DNA of 20,983 nt from DASQTB01 sp035642095 (GCA_035642095.1 DASQTB010000003.1:1-20983); one strand, 5' to 3'. Positions 5,982-17,868 are shown, counted from the first letter of the stretch. Notes: generated by a model from the sequence alone, not told the origin. A program made the numbers and translations.

Positions 5982-6422
5982 ATGCCAGCAGGGAGACGAA
6001 GGAAGAAGGTCCTCGCCGTGGTGAAGCTCCAGCTTCGAGCGGGCCAGGCCACGCCGGCGCCTCCGGTGGGCACGGCCCTGGGCCAGCACGGCGTGAACAT
6101 CATGGAGTTCTGCAAGGCCTACAACGAGGCCACCCAGCACCAGATGGGCCAGGTCATCCCGGTCGACCTGACGATCTTCGAGGACCGGACGTTCTCCTTC
6201 GTCACCAAGCAGCCGCCGGCCGCCGAGCTGATCAAGCAGGCCGCGGGCATCGAGAAGGGGTCCCCCGAACCGAACCGCGACAAGGTCGGCAGGCTGTCGA
6301 AGGACCAGGTTCGACAGATCGCCGAGACCAAGATGAAGGACCTCAACGCCCACGACGTCGACCAGGCCATGCGGATCATCGAGGGCACCGCTCGGAGCAT
6401 GGGCGTGGATGTGGCCTCGTGA
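5982..6422 (+). CDS. rplK: 50S ribosomal protein L11
   Basis: A 146-residue L11, which binds 23S rRNA helices 43/44 at the stalk base and takes part in GTPase activation. The N-terminal domain has LQLRAGQATPAPPVGTALGQ and NIMEFCKAYN; the rRNA-binding C-terminal domain carries the conserved GRLSKDQVRQIAETKMKDLNA. The proline-rich PAPPVG loop, the site of thiopeptide resistance changes in other bacteria, looks wild type. ATG 5982 follows GAGGA at 5970-5974. The stop overlaps the rplA start by four bases (GTGA), so the two are translationally coupled. Confidence 0.97.
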   Translation: MPAGRRRKKVLAVVKLQLRAGQATPAPPVGTALGQHGVNIMEFCKAYNEATQHQMGQVIPVDLTIFEDRTFSFVTKQPPAAELIKQAAGIEKGSPEPNRDKVGRLSKDQVRQIAETKMKDLNAHDVDQAMRIIEGTARSMGVDVAS

Positions 6423-7129
6423 CCACCAAGGCCAAGCGGTACGTGGACGCCGGTCGGATGTTCGACCGGACCCAGCTGTACGCGCCGGTCGACGCGATCC
6501 GGATCCTGAAGCAGATGCCCGCTCCCAAGTTCGATGAGACCGTCGAGCTGGCCATCCGCGTCGGGGTGGACCCTCGGAAGGCCGATCAGATGGTTCGAGG
6601 AACCGTGTCCCTGCCCCACGGGACCGGGAGGGAGGTCCGGGTGGCCGCCTTCGCCGCCGGGGACGCCGCCCGGCAGGCCCGGGAGGCCGGCGCCGATGTG
6701 GTCGGGGGCGAGGAGCTGGTCCAGGAGGTCGTCGGCGGGAAGATCGAGTTCGATGCCGCGGTGGCCACCCCCGACATGATGTCGGTGGTCGGGAAGGCCG
6801 GCCGGGTTCTGGGCCCGCGGGGGCTGATGCCCAACCCCAAGGCCGGCACCGTGACCGAGGACATCGCCAAGGCGGTCGGGGACATCAAGGCCGGGAAGCT
6901 CGAGTACCGAGTGGACCGGCAGGCCAACCTCCACCTGGTGATCGGGAAGCGCTCGTTCGACGAGCGACAGCTGACCGAGAACTACTTGGCCGTCGTGGAC
7001 GAGATCCTCCGGGCCAAGCCGGCCGCGGCCAAGGGCCGGTACCTCCGCACGGTGACCATCTCGACGACGATGGGCCCCGGGATCCGGATCGACCCCGCCC
7101 GGATCCGCGACGTCGAAGCGGCGGCCTGA
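6419..7129 (+). CDS. rplA: 50S ribosomal protein L1
   Basis: A 236-residue L1, the mobile stalk protein at the E site and, in several bacteria, a repressor of its own rplKA mRNA. Recognisable segments are KRYVDAGRMFDRTQLY, KFDETVELAIRVGVDPRKADQMVRG, GLMPNPKAGTVT and RSFDERQLTENY. The GTG start lies within the rplK stop (6419-6422). The last conserved strand, TISTTMGPGIRID, is complete. rplJ does not follow directly: a 177-codon gene for a secreted protein intervenes. Confidence 0.97.
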   Translation: MTTKAKRYVDAGRMFDRTQLYAPVDAIRILKQMPAPKFDETVELAIRVGVDPRKADQMVRGTVSLPHGTGREVRVAAFAAGDAARQAREAGADVVGGEELVQEVVGGKIEFDAAVATPDMMSVVGKAGRVLGPRGLMPNPKAGTVTEDIAKAVGDIKAGKLEYRVDRQANLHLVIGKRSFDERQLTENYLAVVDEILRAKPAAAKGRYLRTVTISTTMGPGIRIDPARIRDVEAAA

Positions 7130-7182
7130 GTCCGCCGATCGCTCCACCGAAGGCCCCCAGACCGAGGTACGGCGGGGCTACC

Positions 7183-7716
7183 ATGAGCGGCGTCATGACG
7201 GCTCGTCGCTTCTTGGCATCCCTGGCCGTGGCCCTTGTGCTCTGCGGTGGGATCCCGGCGGCGGCCCACGACCATCGTCCGCCCAGAGCCGAGCTCCGGT
7301 ACGGCAGCCTCCTCCAGGAGGGCAGGCTGATCAAGGAGCACTGGTCGTCGCGGACCGAGGATGGAGGATGCGTCAGCTCCCTGGTGCTGGGGCAGGTCCG
7401 CTTCCCCCGTCCGGGACTCCCGGTGGGGCTCGGTCGGTTCCAGGCCGCCCTCCGCCTGTCTCGCTCGGACCGACCCACCGACCTCTCCGTGTCCGCCCGA
7501 CGGGGCCGGGGGGGCCGACTGCTGGGAACGTCCCAGCCCGTGGCCTGGACCCTTCGTCCCCGCCGGGCCGGCGGCCAGGTCATCGGGTGGGCCGCCGTCC
7601 TTCGCTCTCGGGTCGAGGACGAGCTCTATCTCCGGGTCACCGGGACGTGGGACGATCGCCAGGGATGCCTCGGCGACCAGAGGGCCGTGTGGCTCTTCCA
7701 CGTCTCCGCCGCCTGA
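7183..7716 (+). CDS. Hypothetical secreted protein
   Basis: A 177-residue protein I do not recognise. It opens with a signal peptide: a short basic stretch (TARR), the hydrophobic core FLASLAVALVLCGG and a probable signal peptidase I site after PAAA (about residue 28). The mature part is rich in Arg, Gly and Leu with alternating hydrophobic residues suggesting beta strands, and has two Cys (in GGCVSS and QGCLGD) that could form a disulfide. There is no membrane segment and no known catalytic motif. The start may be ATG 7183 or ATG 7195 (MTARRF), both keeping the signal peptide. It lies 53 bases after rplA and ends just before the rplJ promoter, so it may be carried on the rplKA message. Confidence 0.72.
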   Translation: MSGVMTARRFLASLAVALVLCGGIPAAAHDHRPPRAELRYGSLLQEGRLIKEHWSSRTEDGGCVSSLVLGQVRFPRPGLPVGLGRFQAALRLSRSDRPTDLSVSARRGRGGRLLGTSQPVAWTLRPRRAGGQVIGWAAVLRSRVEDELYLRVTGTWDDRQGCLGDQRAVWLFHVSAA

Positions 7717-7720
7717 GCGG

Positions 7721-7749
7721 TTGTCGCCGGGCGGCCGTTCGCGTACCCT
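7721..7749 (+). promoter_or_regulatory. Promoter of rplJ-rplL
   Basis: TTGTCG (7721-7726) and TACCCT (7744-7749) are separated by 17 bases, just after the stop of the secreted-protein gene. Transcription from about 7756 would begin at the first base-paired strand of the L10 leader. Confidence 0.6.
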
Positions 7750-7857
7750 GAGAGCGCCGCAGACCGCAGGGGCGAAAGCGTAATCCCCAGGCGAGCGGAA
7801 GGCGCGCGTAGCGTGCTCCGCGAGCGGACGGGTACCTGCCGAGGCACGAGCGCTCTC
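7750..7857 (+). ncRNA. Ribosomal protein L10 leader (cis-regulatory RNA)
   Basis: The 5' region of rplJ folds like the L10 leader, where excess L10(L12) complex binds its own mRNA and represses translation. GAGAGCGC (7750-7757) pairs perfectly with GCGCTCTC (7850-7857), closing the element. Inside, GCAGG (7766-7770) pairs with CCTGC (7835-7839), and the flanking AGACC and CGAGGCAC sequences resemble the kink-turn that L10 recognises. A further internal hairpin surrounds 7771-7786 (GGGG/CCCC). The rplJ start codon is 44 bases downstream. The family match is from memory of the motif and has not been scored with a covariance model. Confidence 0.8.
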
Positions 7858-7901
7858 GGGCCTGTTCGGCCGCGGGGGCGCGTTTCCGTTTCGAGGAGAG
7901 A

Positions 7902-8588
7902 ATGCCGAATCCACAGAAGGAATCGAAGGTCCGGGAGATCGCCGAGCAGCTCTCGTCGGCCGAGGCCGCGGTCCTGGCCGGCTACCGGGGACTGACCGTC
8001 CACGAGGCCGCCGAGCTGCGGGCCGCCCTGGCCGAGGTGGACGCCCGGTTCGCGGTGGTCAAGAACTCGCTGACCCGTCTGGCGGTGAAGGAGGCGGGGC
8101 TGGAAGGGCTCGACGAGCTGATCGACGGCCCCACCGCCATCGCCTACGTCCGGGGCGACGCTGTGACCGCGGCGAAGCGACTGGTCGAGCAGGGCCGGCG
8201 GTTCCCGGTGCTCGAGATCCGAGGTGGCTTCGCCGAGGGACGCATCCTCACCGCGGGCGACATCCGCAGATTCGCGGACCTCGAACCCCGCGAGGTGATG
8301 CTGGCCAAGCTGGCCGGCCTGGCCAAGGGCCAGCTCGGCCGGACGGCGTGGATGCTGCAGGCCCTCCAGTCGAAGTTCGTCCTGCTGATGGAGGCCCTGC
8401 AGGAGAAGGTTCCCGGGGCGGCCGAAGACACCCCCGACCCGGACCGGGCCGGGGGCGGCGGCCAGGAGCCGGCCCAGCCCCAGCCGGAAGAGGCGGGGGA
8501 GCCCGCCCAGCCGGGTGAGGGGGAGCCGGAGCCGACCCAGCCCGGCCCGGAGAAGACGGTGGAGACCCAACAAGAAGGAGGCGCGTGA
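7902..8588 (+). CDS. rplJ: 50S ribosomal protein L10 with acidic C-terminal tail
   Basis: L10 anchors L7/L12 dimers to the ribosome stalk. The globular domain (about 1-140) shows AAVLAGYRGLTVHEAAELR, FAVVKNSLTRLAV, GPTAIAYVRGD and GRILTAGDIRRFADLEPREVMLAKLAG. The C-terminal helix that binds L12 follows (about 145-172, TAWMLQALQSKFVLLMEALQEK). The family usually ends near 165-180 residues; here another ~55 residues of Pro, Glu, Gln and Gly extend it to 228. ATG 7902 has GAGGAGAGA directly upstream. The stop lies one base before the rplL ATG, so the pair is translationally coupled, and the upstream leader suggests autoregulation. Confidence 0.96.
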   Translation: MPNPQKESKVREIAEQLSSAEAAVLAGYRGLTVHEAAELRAALAEVDARFAVVKNSLTRLAVKEAGLEGLDELIDGPTAIAYVRGDAVTAAKRLVEQGRRFPVLEIRGGFAEGRILTAGDIRRFADLEPREVMLAKLAGLAKGQLGRTAWMLQALQSKFVLLMEALQEKVPGAAEDTPDPDRAGGGGQEPAQPQPEEAGEPAQPGEGEPEPTQPGPEKTVETQQEGGA

Positions 8589-8589
8589 C

Positions 8590-8991
8590 ATGGCCAAGGC
8601 CAAGATCTCGTCGGACGACCTGCTGGAGGCGTTCAAAGGGATGACCCTCCTCGAGCTGTCCGAGTTCATCGACAAGTTCCAGGAGGAGTTCGGCGTGGAG
8701 GCCGCGGCCATGGCCGCCCCGGTGGCCGCGGCCGGCGCCCCGGGCGCTCCGGCGGCGGCGGAGGAGGAGGAGGAGGAGCAGACCGAGTTCGACGTCGTCC
8801 TGACCTCCCCCGGGGACAAGAAGATCCAGGTCATCAAGGAAGTCCGGGCTCTCACCAGCCTGGGGCTCAAGGAAGCCAAGGACCTGGTGGACTCGGCCCC
8901 CAAGCCGGTGCTGGAGAAGGTGACCAAGGAGCAGGCCGTCCAGGCCAAGGAGAAGATCGAGGGCGCCGGCGGGTCCGTCGACCTCAAGTAG
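8590..8991 (+). CDS. rplL: 50S ribosomal protein L7/L12
   Basis: A 133-residue L7/L12, the multi-copy stalk protein that recruits translation GTPases. The N-terminal dimerisation domain (LLEAFKGMTLLELSEFIDKFQEEFGV) is followed by an Ala/Gly/Pro hinge with a run of Glu (about 57-62). The C-terminal factor-binding domain contains FDVVLTSPGDKKIQVIKEVRA, LGLKEAKDLVDSAPKPV and the conserved GGSVDLK end. The ATG at 8590 follows GAAGGAGG (8574-8581), inside the end of rplJ; a frame extending upstream to 8515 would add residues foreign to the family. Confidence 0.97.
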   Translation: MAKAKISSDDLLEAFKGMTLLELSEFIDKFQEEFGVEAAAMAAPVAAAGAPGAPAAAEEEEEEQTEFDVVLTSPGDKKIQVIKEVRALTSLGLKEAKDLVDSAPKPVLEKVTKEQAVQAKEKIEGAGGSVDLK

Positions 8992-8992
8992 G

Positions 8993-9008
8993 GCCGGGAA
9001 TATCCGGC
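8993..9008 (+). other. Short hairpin after rplL
   Basis: GCCGG (8993-8997) and CCGGC (9004-9008) pair around an AT-containing six-base loop one base after the rplL stop. No U-tract follows, so it is not a standard intrinsic terminator; it could protect or process the rplJL message before the rpoB promoter. Confidence 0.35.
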
Positions 9009-9020
9009 TCCCCGCCCCGG

Positions 9021-9050
9021 TTGACACCGGCGAGTGGGGAACCCTATACT
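9021..9050 (+). promoter_or_regulatory. Strong promoter of rpoB-rpoC
   Basis: A perfect TTGACA (9021-9026) and a TATACT (9045-9050) are separated by 18 bases, in the only AT-rich patch of the rplL-rpoB gap. The expected start near 9057 leaves a ~60-base leader containing a 10-base perfect palindrome (9087-9096). Confidence 0.8.
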
Positions 9051-9118
9051 GCTCGATTGGCGTGCCGTCTCCCGTGGCCCTGAGTCACACGCGTGTCATT
9101 CCCTAGGGGGGGTTTCTT

Positions 9119-12100
9119 TTGCCTGAAGCCGTGATCGGTCGTGACCGCCTGTCCTTCAGCAAGCTCGAGGAGGTCCTTCCTCTTCCGGATCTGGTGGGGA
9201 TCCAGCGCCATTCCTTCGACTGGCTGCTGGAGGAGGGACTGGGCGAGATCTTCAAGGAGATCAGCCCGATCGAGGACTACACCGAGACCTACCAGCTGAT
9301 CTTCGGGAAGCACTATTTCAAGGACCGGAACCACACGGCCGAGGAGTGCCGCGACAAGGATCTCACCTTCGACGCCCCGCTCCACGTCGAGGCGGCGTTC
9401 ATCAACAAGGAGACCGGGGAGATCAAGGAGCAGGACGTTTTCATGGGGAACTTCCCCATGATGACGGACAAGGGCACCTTCATCATCAACGGGACCGAAC
9501 GGGTGGTCGTCTCCCAGCTGGTCCGTTCCCCCGGCGTGTACTTCGACCGCCAGCTCGACAAGACCGCCGACAAGGACGTCTTCCTGGCCAAGGTCATCCC
9601 GGCCCGCGGAGCCTGGCTGGAGTTCGACGTCGACAAGCGGGACACCGTCGGGGTCCGGATCGATCGCAAGCGTCGCCAGAACGTCACCGTCCTCCTCAAG
9701 GCCCTGGGGTGGACCGAGGAGGAGATCCTGGAGCTGTTCGAGGGCGCCGAGTCGATCAGGCTGACCCTGGAGAAGGACCACTTCGAGACCCCCGAAGAGG
9801 CCCTGGAGGACATCTACCGGAAGCTCCGCCCGGGGGAGCCCCCCACCGCGGAGTCGGCCAAGAACCTCCTGGAGAACCTGTTCTTCAACGGCAAGCGGTA
9901 CGACTTGGCCAGGGTGGGCCGGTACAAGATCAGCAAGAAGCTGGGCCAGCCCGGCGACATCCTGAAGCGCCAGCTGAAGCGGCGGTTCGACGCCATGAAG
10001 GAGCTGGACAACGCCGACAAGCACGACTGGGAGCAGCCCCGGTGGCGGGTGTTCGCCGAGCCGACCTCGGGAGAGAGGGCCGGACCGAAGGTCAAGCCCG
10101 TCCTGACCTACGAGGACATCGTCAAGACCGTGGGCTACCTGGTCCGGATCCATGCCGGCGAGGAGGGCTTCGAGGTCGACGACATCGATCACTTCGGGAA
10201 CAGAAGGCTGCGCTCGGTCGGTGAGCTGATCCAGAATCAGGTCCGGATCGGCCTCTCCCGCATGGAGCGGGTGGTCCGGGAGCGGATGACCACCCAGGAC
10301 GTAGAGGCCATCACCCCCCAGACCCTGATCAACATCCGGCCGGTGGTGGGGGCCATCAAGGAGTTCTTCGGGACCTCTCAGCTCTCCCAGTTCATGGACC
10401 AGACGAACCCGCTGGCCGGGCTGACCCACAAGCGACGGCTGTCCGCCCTCGGGCCGGGCGGCCTCAGCAGGGAACGAGCCGGCTTCGAGGTCCGAGACGT
10501 GCACCCCAGCCACTACGGCCGGATGTGCCCCATCGAGACGCCGGAAGGGCCGAACATCGGTCTGATCGGCACCCTGTCGACCTTCGGTCGGATCAACGAC
10601 CTCGGGTTCGTGGAGACGCCGTACCGCCGGGTTGACAACGGCCGGGTCACCACCCACATCGACTACCTGACGGCCGACGAGGAGGACCGTCACGTCATCG
10701 CCCAGGCGAACGTGGAGCTCGATGCTCGAGGAAGGTTCGTCGACGAGCTGGTGCTGGTCCGTCGGAAGGGCGGGGACGTCGACTACGTGACCGCCGACGA
10801 CATCGACTACATGGACGTGTCGCCGAAGCAGATCGTGTCGGTGGCGGCGGCCCTGATCCCGTTCCTGGAGCACGACGACGCCAACCGAGCGCTGATGGGG
10901 GCCAACATGCAGCGCCAAGCCGTGCCGCTGCTCCGGGCGGAGGCCCCCCTCATCGGGACGGGCGTCGAGTTCCGGGCGGCCATGGACGCCGGCGACGTGA
11001 TCATGGCGGAGAAGGCGGGCCGGGTGGAATCGATCTCGGCCGATGAGATCGTGGTCCGGCAGAACGATGGCAGCATGAAGTCCTACCGGCTCCAGAAGTT
11101 CCGTCGGTCGAACCAGGGCACGTGCCTGAACCACAAGCCGGTGGTCGAGGCCGGAGCGTCGGTCAAGAGGGACCAGGTCGTCGCCGACGGACCCTCGACC
11201 GATCAGGGGGAGCTGGCCCTGGGCAAGAACCTCCTCGTGGCGTTCATGCCCTGGGAGGGCCACAACTACGAGGACGCCATCGTCATCTCGGAGCGCCTGG
11301 TCCGGGAGGATGTCCTGACCTCGATCCACATCGAGGAGCACGAGGTCGACGCTCGCGACACCAAGCTCGGCGCCGAGGAGATCACCCGGGATATCCCCAA
11401 CGTCAGCGAGGAGATCCTGAAGGACCTCGACGACCGGGGGATCGTCCGGATCGGGGCCGAGGTGAACCCCGGCGACTATCTGGTGGGAAAGGTCACGCCG
11501 AAGGGCGAGACCGAGCTGACCCCCGAGGAGCGGCTGCTGCGGGCCATCTTCGGGGAGAAGGCCCGGGAGGTCCGGGACACCTCGCTGAAGGTGCCCCACG
11601 GCGAGTCCGGGAAGGTGATCGGCGTCCGGGTGTTCACCCGGGACGAGGGTGACGAGCTTCCCCCCGGAGTGAACCAGCTCGTTCGGGTGTACGTGGCCCA
11701 GAAGCGGAAGATCTCGGACGGCGACAAACTGGCCGGACGGCACGGGAACAAGGGCGTCATCGCCAAGATCCTCCCCGAGGGCGACATGCCCTTCCTGCCC
11801 GACGGGACGCCGGTGGACATCATCCTCAACCCGCTCGGCGTTCCCAGCCGGATGAACCTGGGACAGGTCCTGGAGACGCATCTCGGCTGGGCGGCCAAGG
11901 CGGGGTTCAAGACGAACGGCCGGGCCAACGAGGGACCGGTGTGGATCTCCACGCCGGTGTTCGACGGCGCCAGGGAGAACGAGATCAAGGACGTCCTGGG
12001 CAGCACCCTCCCCAACGCGGACGGCCAGACGCTGGTCGACGAGCACGGCAAGGCGGTGCTGTACGACGGTCGGAGCGGCGAGCCTTTCGAGGATCCGGTG

Positions 12101-12562
12101 ACGGTGGGCTACATCTACATCATGAAGCTGCTGCACCTGGTGGACGACAAGATCCACGCCCGGTCCACCGGCCCGTACTCGATGATCACCCAGCAGCCGC
12201 TCGGCGGAAAGGCCCAGTTCGGCGGGCAGCGGTTCGGCGAGATGGAGGTCTGGGCGCTGGAGGCGTACGGCTCGTCCTACGCCCTTCAGGAGCTGCTGAC
12301 CATCAAATCGGACGACGTGCTCGGCCGGGTGAAGGTGTACGAGGCCATCGTCAAGGGCGAGAACATCCCCGAGCCGGGGATCCCGGAGTCCTTCAAGGTG
12401 CTGATCAAGGAGATGCAGTCCCTGGCCCTCAACGTCGAGGTGCTCTCGGCGGAGGGCAAGGAGATCGAGATGCGGGAGACGGATGAGGACGTGTTCCGGG
12501 CGGCGGAGGAGTTGGGCATCGACCTGTCGCGGCGGGAGCCGGCCGGAGCGGAATTCGAGTAG
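9119..12562 (+). CDS. rpoB: DNA-directed RNA polymerase beta subunit
   Basis: A full-length beta subunit of 1147 residues, forming with beta' the catalytic cleft and main channel. The rifampicin-binding cluster reads LSQFMDQTNPLAGLTHKRRLSALGPGG in two halves: LSQFMDQTNPLAGL then THKRRLSALGPGG. D427, H437 and S442, the positions most often altered in resistant strains, are wild type. RMCPIETPEGPNIGLI and GDKLAGRHGNKGVIAKI are also intact, and the C-terminal GGQRFGEMEVWALEAYG closes the family signature. The start is TTG at 9119, six bases after AGGGGGGG (9105-9112); a GTG at 9131 is in frame but too far from that site. rpoC follows after 13 bases. Confidence 0.98.
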   Translation: MPEAVIGRDRLSFSKLEEVLPLPDLVGIQRHSFDWLLEEGLGEIFKEISPIEDYTETYQLIFGKHYFKDRNHTAEECRDKDLTFDAPLHVEAAFINKETGEIKEQDVFMGNFPMMTDKGTFIINGTERVVVSQLVRSPGVYFDRQLDKTADKDVFLAKVIPARGAWLEFDVDKRDTVGVRIDRKRRQNVTVLLKALGWTEEEILELFEGAESIRLTLEKDHFETPEEALEDIYRKLRPGEPPTAESAKNLLENLFFNGKRYDLARVGRYKISKKLGQPGDILKRQLKRRFDAMKELDNADKHDWEQPRWRVFAEPTSGERAGPKVKPVLTYEDIVKTVGYLVRIHAGEEGFEVDDIDHFGNRRLRSVGELIQNQVRIGLSRMERVVRERMTTQDVEAITPQTLINIRPVVGAIKEFFGTSQLSQFMDQTNPLAGLTHKRRLSALGPGGLSRERAGFEVRDVHPSHYGRMCPIETPEGPNIGLIGTLSTFGRINDLGFVETPYRRVDNGRVTTHIDYLTADEEDRHVIAQANVELDARGRFVDELVLVRRKGGDVDYVTADDIDYMDVSPKQIVSVAAALIPFLEHDDANRALMGANMQRQAVPLLRAEAPLIGTGVEFRAAMDAGDVIMAEKAGRVESISADEIVVRQNDGSMKSYRLQKFRRSNQGTCLNHKPVVEAGASVKRDQVVADGPSTDQGELALGKNLLVAFMPWEGHNYEDAIVISERLVREDVLTSIHIEEHEVDARDTKLGAEEITRDIPNVSEEILKDLDDRGIVRIGAEVNPGDYLVGKVTPKGETELTPEERLLRAIFGEKAREVRDTSLKVPHGESGKVIGVRVFTRDEGDELPPGVNQLVRVYVAQKRKISDGDKLAGRHGNKGVIAKILPEGDMPFLPDGTPVDIILNPLGVPSRMNLGQVLETHLGWAAKAGFKTNGRANEGPVWISTPVFDGARENEIKDVLGSTLPNADGQTLVDEHGKAVLYDGRSGEPFEDPVTVGYIYIMKLLHLVDDKIHARSTGPYSMITQQPLGGKAQFGGQRFGEMEVWALEAYGSSYALQELLTIKSDDVLGRVKVYEAIVKGENIPEPGIPESFKVLIKEMQSLALNVEVLSAEGKEIEMRETDEDVFRAAEELGIDLSRREPAGAEFE

Positions 12563-12575
12563 GAGAGGGGCGAAC

Positions 12576-16499
<3,924 letters not shown>

Positions 16500-16522
16500 C
16501 CCGGCCTCGCACCTCGACGCGG

Positions 16523-16972
16523 ATGTCCTCCATCACCGCCGCGACCCTGGTCGCCCTGGCCGCCGGGCTCGCCGGGGCCGTCCAGGCCACTGTCCTGGGG
16601 ATCCTCGGCCGGCGGACCGGGGTCATGGCCGCAGCGGCCGTGGTCGGCCTGATCGGCGCTCTGGTCATCACGGTGATGTCGGTCGTAGAGGCCCGAGGCT
16701 TCGCTGGGGTCGGCGGGGCCGTTCGCCAACCGGCGTGGTTGTGGATCGCCGGCGGCGTCCTCGGCGCGGTGATCGTCACCTCCCTGACCTTCGCTCCTCC
16801 CCGGATCGGCACGTTCGGGACGTTCGCTCTCGTCATCGGGGGCAACCTGGCCGCGGCGGTGCTGATCGACACCCTGGGCCTGTTCGGCGTGTCCCGGGTG
16901 CCGATCACGGTGACGCGCCTGGCCGGCCTTGTCCTCCTGGCCGGCGGCGCCGCCCTCGTCCTCCGCCGGTAA
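16523..16972 (+). CDS. YdcZ-family (DUF606) small membrane protein, DMT superfamily
   Basis: A 149-residue hydrophobic protein with about five membrane helices (near 5-27, 34-56, 70-88, 97-117 and 128-146). The segment APPRIGTFGTFALVIGGN followed by LIDTLGLFGVSR and the final helix LAGLVLLAGGAALVLRR fit the YdcZ/DUF606 half-size transporters of the drug/metabolite transporter superfamily, which usually work as dimers or pairs; no partner half is seen here. The substrate is unknown. ATG 16523 lies 23 bases after rpoC with only a poor ribosome site, so it is probably read through from rpoBC. It is convergent with the next gene, ten bases away. Confidence 0.78.
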   Translation: MSSITAATLVALAAGLAGAVQATVLGILGRRTGVMAAAAVVGLIGALVITVMSVVEARGFAGVGGAVRQPAWLWIAGGVLGAVIVTSLTFAPPRIGTFGTFALVIGGNLAAAVLIDTLGLFGVSRVPITVTRLAGLVLLAGGAALVLRR

Positions 16973-16981
16973 CGACTCGCC

Positions 16982-17749
16982 TTACCGCGACAGCTCGAGA
17001 AGCTGCCGGTGCACCCGCGTGGTCCCGGCGAGGATGTCGCCAGAAAGGTAGTCCTCGCCGCCGGTCCAGTCGGTGACCACGCCGCCGGCCTCCTCGATCA
17101 GCAGGGCGCCGGCGGCGACGTCCCAGGGAGACAGGGCCAGCTCGAAGAACCCGTCGAACACGCCGGCCGCCACCCAGGCCAGGTCGAGGGCCACCGCCCC
17201 CGGCCTCCGGAGGTCCTCGAACCGCTCCAGGGCGGGCAGCATGAGCCGGAGGTATTCGGGCAGGCGCTCCTTGTACCGGAACGGGAACCCCGTCCCTACC
17301 ACGGCCCGTTCGGTCGGGCGATCCGAGACCCGAAGGGGATGGCCGTCCTGCTCGGCACCCTGGCCCCGGGCGGCCGAGAAGGTGGTATCCAGGTAGGGAC
17401 CGTGGACGGCCCCCGCCGCGGGCCGCCCGTCCCTGACCAGGGCCACGGATACCGCCACGATGGGGAAGCCGAGCAAGAAGTTGACCGTTCCGTCCACCGG
17501 GTCGACCAGCCAGTACTGGTCCGCTTCCCGGCCGCCCAGCTCCTCGCCCACCACCGGCACGTCGGGGGTCTCCGCGGCCAGAACGGACCGGATGGCCTCC
17601 TCGGCGGCCCGGTCCACCTCGGTGACGTAGTCCGCCCGGCCCTTCAACTCCGGGGCGGGGCGTTGGGACGTCAGGATGATCCCGCCGGCGGCCAGGGCGC
17701 CTCGGGCGGCCACCTCCCGGAATCGCTCCAGGTCCTCCCGCTCGCCCAC
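16982..17749 (-). CDS. Inositol monophosphatase family protein
   Basis: A 255-residue metal-dependent sugar-phosphate phosphatase. The magnesium-binding signatures are complete: VVGEELGG (E69/E70), WLVDPVDGTVNFLLGFP (D83, D86) and SPWDVAAG (D210); DYVTEVDRAAE is the conserved N-terminal segment. Members hydrolyse inositol-1-phosphate, histidinol phosphate, fructose-1,6-bisphosphate or PAP, and the sequence alone does not decide which. The GTG at 17749 has no Shine-Dalgarno; a TAGCCT box (minus strand, 17759-17764) lies nine bases before it, so the mRNA may be leaderless (inference). The gene is divergent from rpsL and separates rpoBC from the str operon, which are often adjacent in bacteria. 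Confidence 0.92.
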   Translation of the reverse strand: MGEREDLERFREVAARGALAAGGIILTSQRPAPELKGRADYVTEVDRAAEEAIRSVLAAETPDVPVVGEELGGREADQYWLVDPVDGTVNFLLGFPIVAVSVALVRDGRPAAGAVHGPYLDTTFSAARGQGAEQDGHPLRVSDRPTERAVVGTGFPFRYKERLPEYLRLMLPALERFEDLRRPGAVALDLAWVAAGVFDGFFELALSPWDVAAGALLIEEAGGVVTDWTGGEDYLSGDILAGTTRVHRQLLELSR

Positions 17750-17828
17750 GGCCGGCCGAGGCTACCAGAGCGCCGGGATGGGCCCGAAAGGCCGACAAAA
17801 GCCCATGTCGCGGAGGCCAGTCGTCCGA

Positions 17829-17855
17829 TTGACACCCTCTCACCTCCGCTATACT
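17829..17855 (+). promoter_or_regulatory. Promoter of the str operon (rpsL-rpsG-fusA)
   Basis: A perfect TTGACA is at 17829-17834 and TATACT at 17850-17855, a spacer of 15 bases; the overlapping TACTCT at 17852-17857 would give 17. The surrounding bases are clearly AT-richer than the genes. The rpsL start codon is about 115 bases past the expected transcription start. Confidence 0.7.
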
Positions 17856-17868
17856 CTTATTGTTTGCC

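Noticed and set aside
10382..10470. Rifampicin-resistance changes in rpoB, or streptomycin-resistance changes in rpsL
   Set aside because: RpoB D427, H437, S442 and RpsL K43, K88 are all the sensitive-type residues.
12483..12575. Upstream start of rpoC at 12483
   Set aside because: It would overlap the end of rpoB by 80 bases with foreign residues; TTG 12576 has a good ribosome site and the canonical N-terminus.
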